Source: Anaerolineales bacterium (GTDB lineage Bacteria; Chloroflexota; Anaerolineae; Anaerolineales; UBA11858). From it: 61,704 nt of DNA. The DNA lies in contig JADHTJ010000010.1 in assembly GCA_016785015.1 (NCBI GenBank), positions 1 through 61,704 of the forward strand, written 5' to 3'. Shown here in pieces: positions 59,479-61,704 of this stretch; the first letter of the stretch is position 1, and each line of letters begins with the position of its first letter. The notes under the pieces are model-generated. The model did no database searches and was not told the origin of the DNA. It saw only the letters and a program-made list of their open reading frames with translations. A program made the position numbers and the translations under genes.

Positions 59479-61401
59479 TTACTCTTGGTTTTTTTCTATT
59501 GGCAAAACAATCGTAAATACAGAACCCTCCCCTTCAGTCGAATCAACCCAAATTCGGCCGTTATGGTTTTCTACAATCGTTTTCACAATCGCCAGTCCTA
59601 ATCCGCTTCCTGAAATATTCTCTACAACATTGCTTGCGCGATAGAACTTCTCAAATATGTGGGGGCGGTCTGCTGCTGGAATCCCCACACCATTATCACA
59701 TACCTGGAAAATAATTTGCTCATTCTCTTCTCTCAGTTCAACTTCGATTTTGCCTCCCTTTGGGGTATAACGGAGCGCATTCCCCAACAGGTTATCAACT
59801 ACCTGACGTAAACGAACAGAATCGCCAATAATTTGAGGTAAATCTTTAGGAACATCTAAAGCTAATTTGACATCACTATCAAGAATTCGATCTTTCAGAC
59901 TTTCGATAGAATACATCACCACATTAGTAATCGATAGAGAAACCTTGCTTTCATCAAACCCAGATTCGATGCGGCCCAAATCTAATAGATCGTTTATCAA
60001 TTCAGTAATATTACGTACGCTCACTTGTACGCGTTGAATGAATGATCGTTGCTTATCATTCACCGGGCCCACCCGTTCCAGCAACTCAACATACCCTAGA
60101 ATTGCTGTCAGTGGTGACCTTAAATCGTGAGAAACTGTGCTAACAAATTCACTTTTTATTCGATCTAGCTCTTTGAAATAGGTCACATCATGCATTGTGA
60201 TAGTCAACCCGACATCCGGCACAAAGTTCAACTGCGCATTGATAACCTTATCTTCATCTAATTCAAGTTCACAACGGAAAGGAAAGGTTTCATGCCCGTT
60301 TGTGAGTAAATCTATCAGTTGTTCATGGTTGAATACTTCTTCAACAGGCTTCATGAACATTTCATCATCGTCTATACCAAAAAGAGTGCGCGCAACCCGA
60401 TTGACAAGGATCACCTTTCCATCGGGATCGACAACAATCACCCCATCTTCAATCCTAGTCAAGATGGCTTCAAGTTTGTGACGCGCGATTTCCGTATTCT
60501 CAAACAAACGCGCATTTTCAATAGCAATAGCAGCATAATCTGCCAAAGCGGCTACCAGCGAAATATGCTGCGGTTGAAATGGACGTTCGCTTTCCCGATT
60601 ATCTACCCCCAAAACTCCGAGAACTTTATCTTGGATCTTGAGCGGCACATAAATGAGTGTTTTTACTAGATATGAAGTTTTAATTTTCTGAGGCGATTTC
60701 TCATCAAGTAAAACCGGTTTGCCTGTACGAACTACTTCCCCAGCCAATGTATCGCTAATCGGCAAACGAAATGTCTTCACAAACTCGTCTTTGAAATTGA
60801 GCGATGCTCTCATCGTCAATTCCCCACTGGATTCATCTAGAATAAGAAGACTACCTTCTTCAGCCCCTGTTATTTCCACAGCTGCATCTACAACCGACTT
60901 CAATACTTCATCTAAATCAAGCGATGCAGTAACTGAACGACCAACATTTCCCAAGGTTTCGAGAACATTGACCCTCTGCCGTAAAAAATCCGTATCGCGT
61001 CGGTATTGATCCTTAGCCCAAGAAATCAAACGGGCACTTTGATCAACACCCTGCTGAACTGACTCCAAGACAGCATCTGGTTTCAGTGGCGGCGTGAGAA
61101 AGTCCAACAAACCTCGTCTCAATAATTTCACATATTGATCTGTATCTTTCTCAGGGCCAATCAATATCAAAGGTGTTGCTGGGAAGGTTGCTAAAAGATC
61201 ATAAACAAATTTAAAATCTTCTCCCCCAACTCCGCTCTCTAAGATAATACAATCGACGGGCGAAGACCGAATGATCGATTTTGCCGCGGTGGGCTCTCCC
61301 ACTTGTGTAACCTGATAACCTGCCGGCTGTAAAACACCTCGCTTGAGAAGATCACCTGTCTGTTCCTCAGAAACTATAAGTAGAATGTTACTATTGGGCA
61401 T
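59479..61401 (-). CDS. Histidine kinase with degenerate receiver, GAF and PAS domains
   Basis: A 640-residue protein. Residues ~4-120 are receiver-like (NILLIVSEEQ, FLTPPLKPDAVLESV with the conserved Lys), but the phospho-acceptor Asp is replaced by Glu55 in CIILESG. A GAF domain spans ~155-300, a PAS domain ~310-405 (ILTRIEDGVIVVDPDGKVILVN), then HisKA with His425 in STVSHDLRSPLTAILGY. The ATPase domain has LLGNALRYTPKGG, DNGVGIPAAD and GSGLGLAIVK. The start at ATG 61401 has GAAGGG upstream. The TTG at 61443 coincides with a possible -35 (TTGACC). Confidence 0.9.
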   Translation of the reverse strand: MPNSNILLIVSEEQTGDLLKRGVLQPAGYQVTQVGEPTAAKSIIRSSPVDCIILESGVGGEDFKFVYDLLATFPATPLILIGPEKDTDQYVKLLRRGLLDFLTPPLKPDAVLESVQQGVDQSARLISWAKDQYRRDTDFLRQRVNVLETLGNVGRSVTASLDLDEVLKSVVDAAVEITGAEEGSLLILDESSGELTMRASLNFKDEFVKTFRLPISDTLAGEVVRTGKPVLLDEKSPQKIKTSYLVKTLIYVPLKIQDKVLGVLGVDNRESERPFQPQHISLVAALADYAAIAIENARLFENTEIARHKLEAILTRIEDGVIVVDPDGKVILVNRVARTLFGIDDDEMFMKPVEEVFNHEQLIDLLTNGHETFPFRCELELDEDKVINAQLNFVPDVGLTITMHDVTYFKELDRIKSEFVSTVSHDLRSPLTAILGYVELLERVGPVNDKQRSFIQRVQVSVRNITELINDLLDLGRIESGFDESKVSLSITNVVMYSIESLKDRILDSDVKLALDVPKDLPQIIGDSVRLRQVVDNLLGNALRYTPKGGKIEVELREENEQIIFQVCDNGVGIPAADRPHIFEKFYRASNVVENISGSGLGLAIVKTIVENHNGRIWVDSTEGEGSVFTIVLPIEKNQE

Positions 61402-61417
61402 AAGATACCCTTCGGTA

Positions 61418-61443
61418 TTTTCGCTTATCTTTTTTAGGGTCAA
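61418..61443 (-). promoter_or_regulatory. Possible promoter for the third histidine kinase
   Basis: Minus strand TTGACC (61443-61438) followed after about 17 bases by AAATAC near 61420-61415. The -35 matches five of six, the -10 is weak. It would place the transcript start shortly before the ATG at 61401. Confidence 0.3.
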
Positions 61444-61657
61444 AAATAAATAATGCTAATCCTACCCGATATCAACGGAAATTTTACCATCTAGAATGTG
61501 CTATCTCTATGAAGAAACCTTCTCAAATTGAGATAACGTCTCCACGAGTCTTTTGATATCTATTAGATGACTCCCGCGAAAAAACTCTAACGCTGAAAGG
61601 CCAAAACAGGATGAAAGTTGAGCCAGACCCAAAGGCGAGAGCGCAACCGGGAGAAAA

Positions 61658-61704
61658 ATGAAAGAAAAGAAGAAGCCAAAAGCGGTTTGGCAACATGATT
61701 TGCC
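61658..61704 (+). CDS. Possible 5' end of a gene cut by the window edge
   Basis: An ATG at 61658 preceded by GGGAG opens a frame that stays open to the window end and begins MKEKKKPKAVWQHD. Only 15 codons are visible, so identity is unknown. The gap between it and the divergent kinase (61444-61657) shows no other feature I can support. Confidence 0.3.
   Translation, partial: MKEKKKPKAVWQHDL

Noticed and set aside
1..61704. CRISPR arrays, tRNA or rRNA genes, riboswitches, transposases, prophage genes
   Set aside because: I looked for regularly spaced repeats, cloverleaf or rRNA signatures and mobile-element proteins and found none that I can support.

Overview
The window looks like a chromosomal stretch of a free-living bacterium, most likely a Chloroflexota (Anaerolineae-like) lineage. 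This is an inference from the kinds of protein families present: several very large GT-C-type membrane glycosyltransferases with lineage-typical extra domains, UPF0104 flippase-like proteins beside DPM1-like transferases, a type-4 uracil-DNA glycosylase, and GAF-rich histidine kinases. No rRNA or tRNA is present to confirm it. Base composition and gene density look even throughout, and I see no phage, transposase or CRISPR.

Positions 1-43 kb hold a very large surface-glycan region, almost entirely on the minus strand. Reading in the direction of transcription it splits into several units. (a) 41.5->35.0 kb: a UDP-sugar dehydrogenase, a UDP-glucuronate-4-epimerase-like enzyme, a Wzx-type flippase, a GT4 and a GT-C. 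(b) 35.0->28.3 kb, from its own sigma70-like promoter: gmd, a GT-C, a GT4, an alkaline-phosphatase-superfamily enzyme and a UPF0104 protein. (c) 28.2->24.2 kb, from a strong promoter: a DPM1-like polyprenyl-phosphate sugar transferase, a second UPF0104 protein and a GT-C-like protein, followed by a GT4. (d) asnB, with a plus-strand GNAT acetyltransferase abutting it. (e) 20.2->0.1 kb: a tight run of 15 genes that starts with the ABC exporter wzm-wzt. It continues with neuB-neuC-neuA for CMP-nonulosonic (sialic-type) acid, two unusual capsule-transferase-like proteins, GT2 and GT4 enzymes, three giant membrane glycosyltransferases, a methyltransferase, a B12-type radical SAM enzyme and a shortened GT2. 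Together they would make nucleotide sugars, build glycans on a polyprenyl carrier, flip or export them and attach or modify them outside the cell.

Positions 41.7-46.8 kb are housekeeping: type-4 UDG with a C-terminal clamp-binding-like motif, tsaB/tsaE for tRNA t6A modification, a UvrD/PcrA helicase, and divergently holB (DNA polymerase III delta prime). The uvrD/holB divergence has two mirror-image promoters whose -10 boxes lie 6-7 bases from the start codons, suggesting leaderless mRNAs.

Positions 46.9-61.7 kb are mainly plus-strand: a putative lipoprotein with a clear terminator, three hybrid-sensor-like histidine kinases without response regulators, a degenerate metallo-beta-lactamase-fold protein, an L-asparaginase II, three more polytopic membrane proteins, endonuclease III, an SCP2-like protein and a small membrane protein.

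The most unusual non-coding signal is a pair of ~98-base palindromic elements at 22.8 and 41.6 kb. They share termini and a stem that is conserved by compensatory changes, and they bracket units (a)-(c) plus the adjoining GT4 gene.
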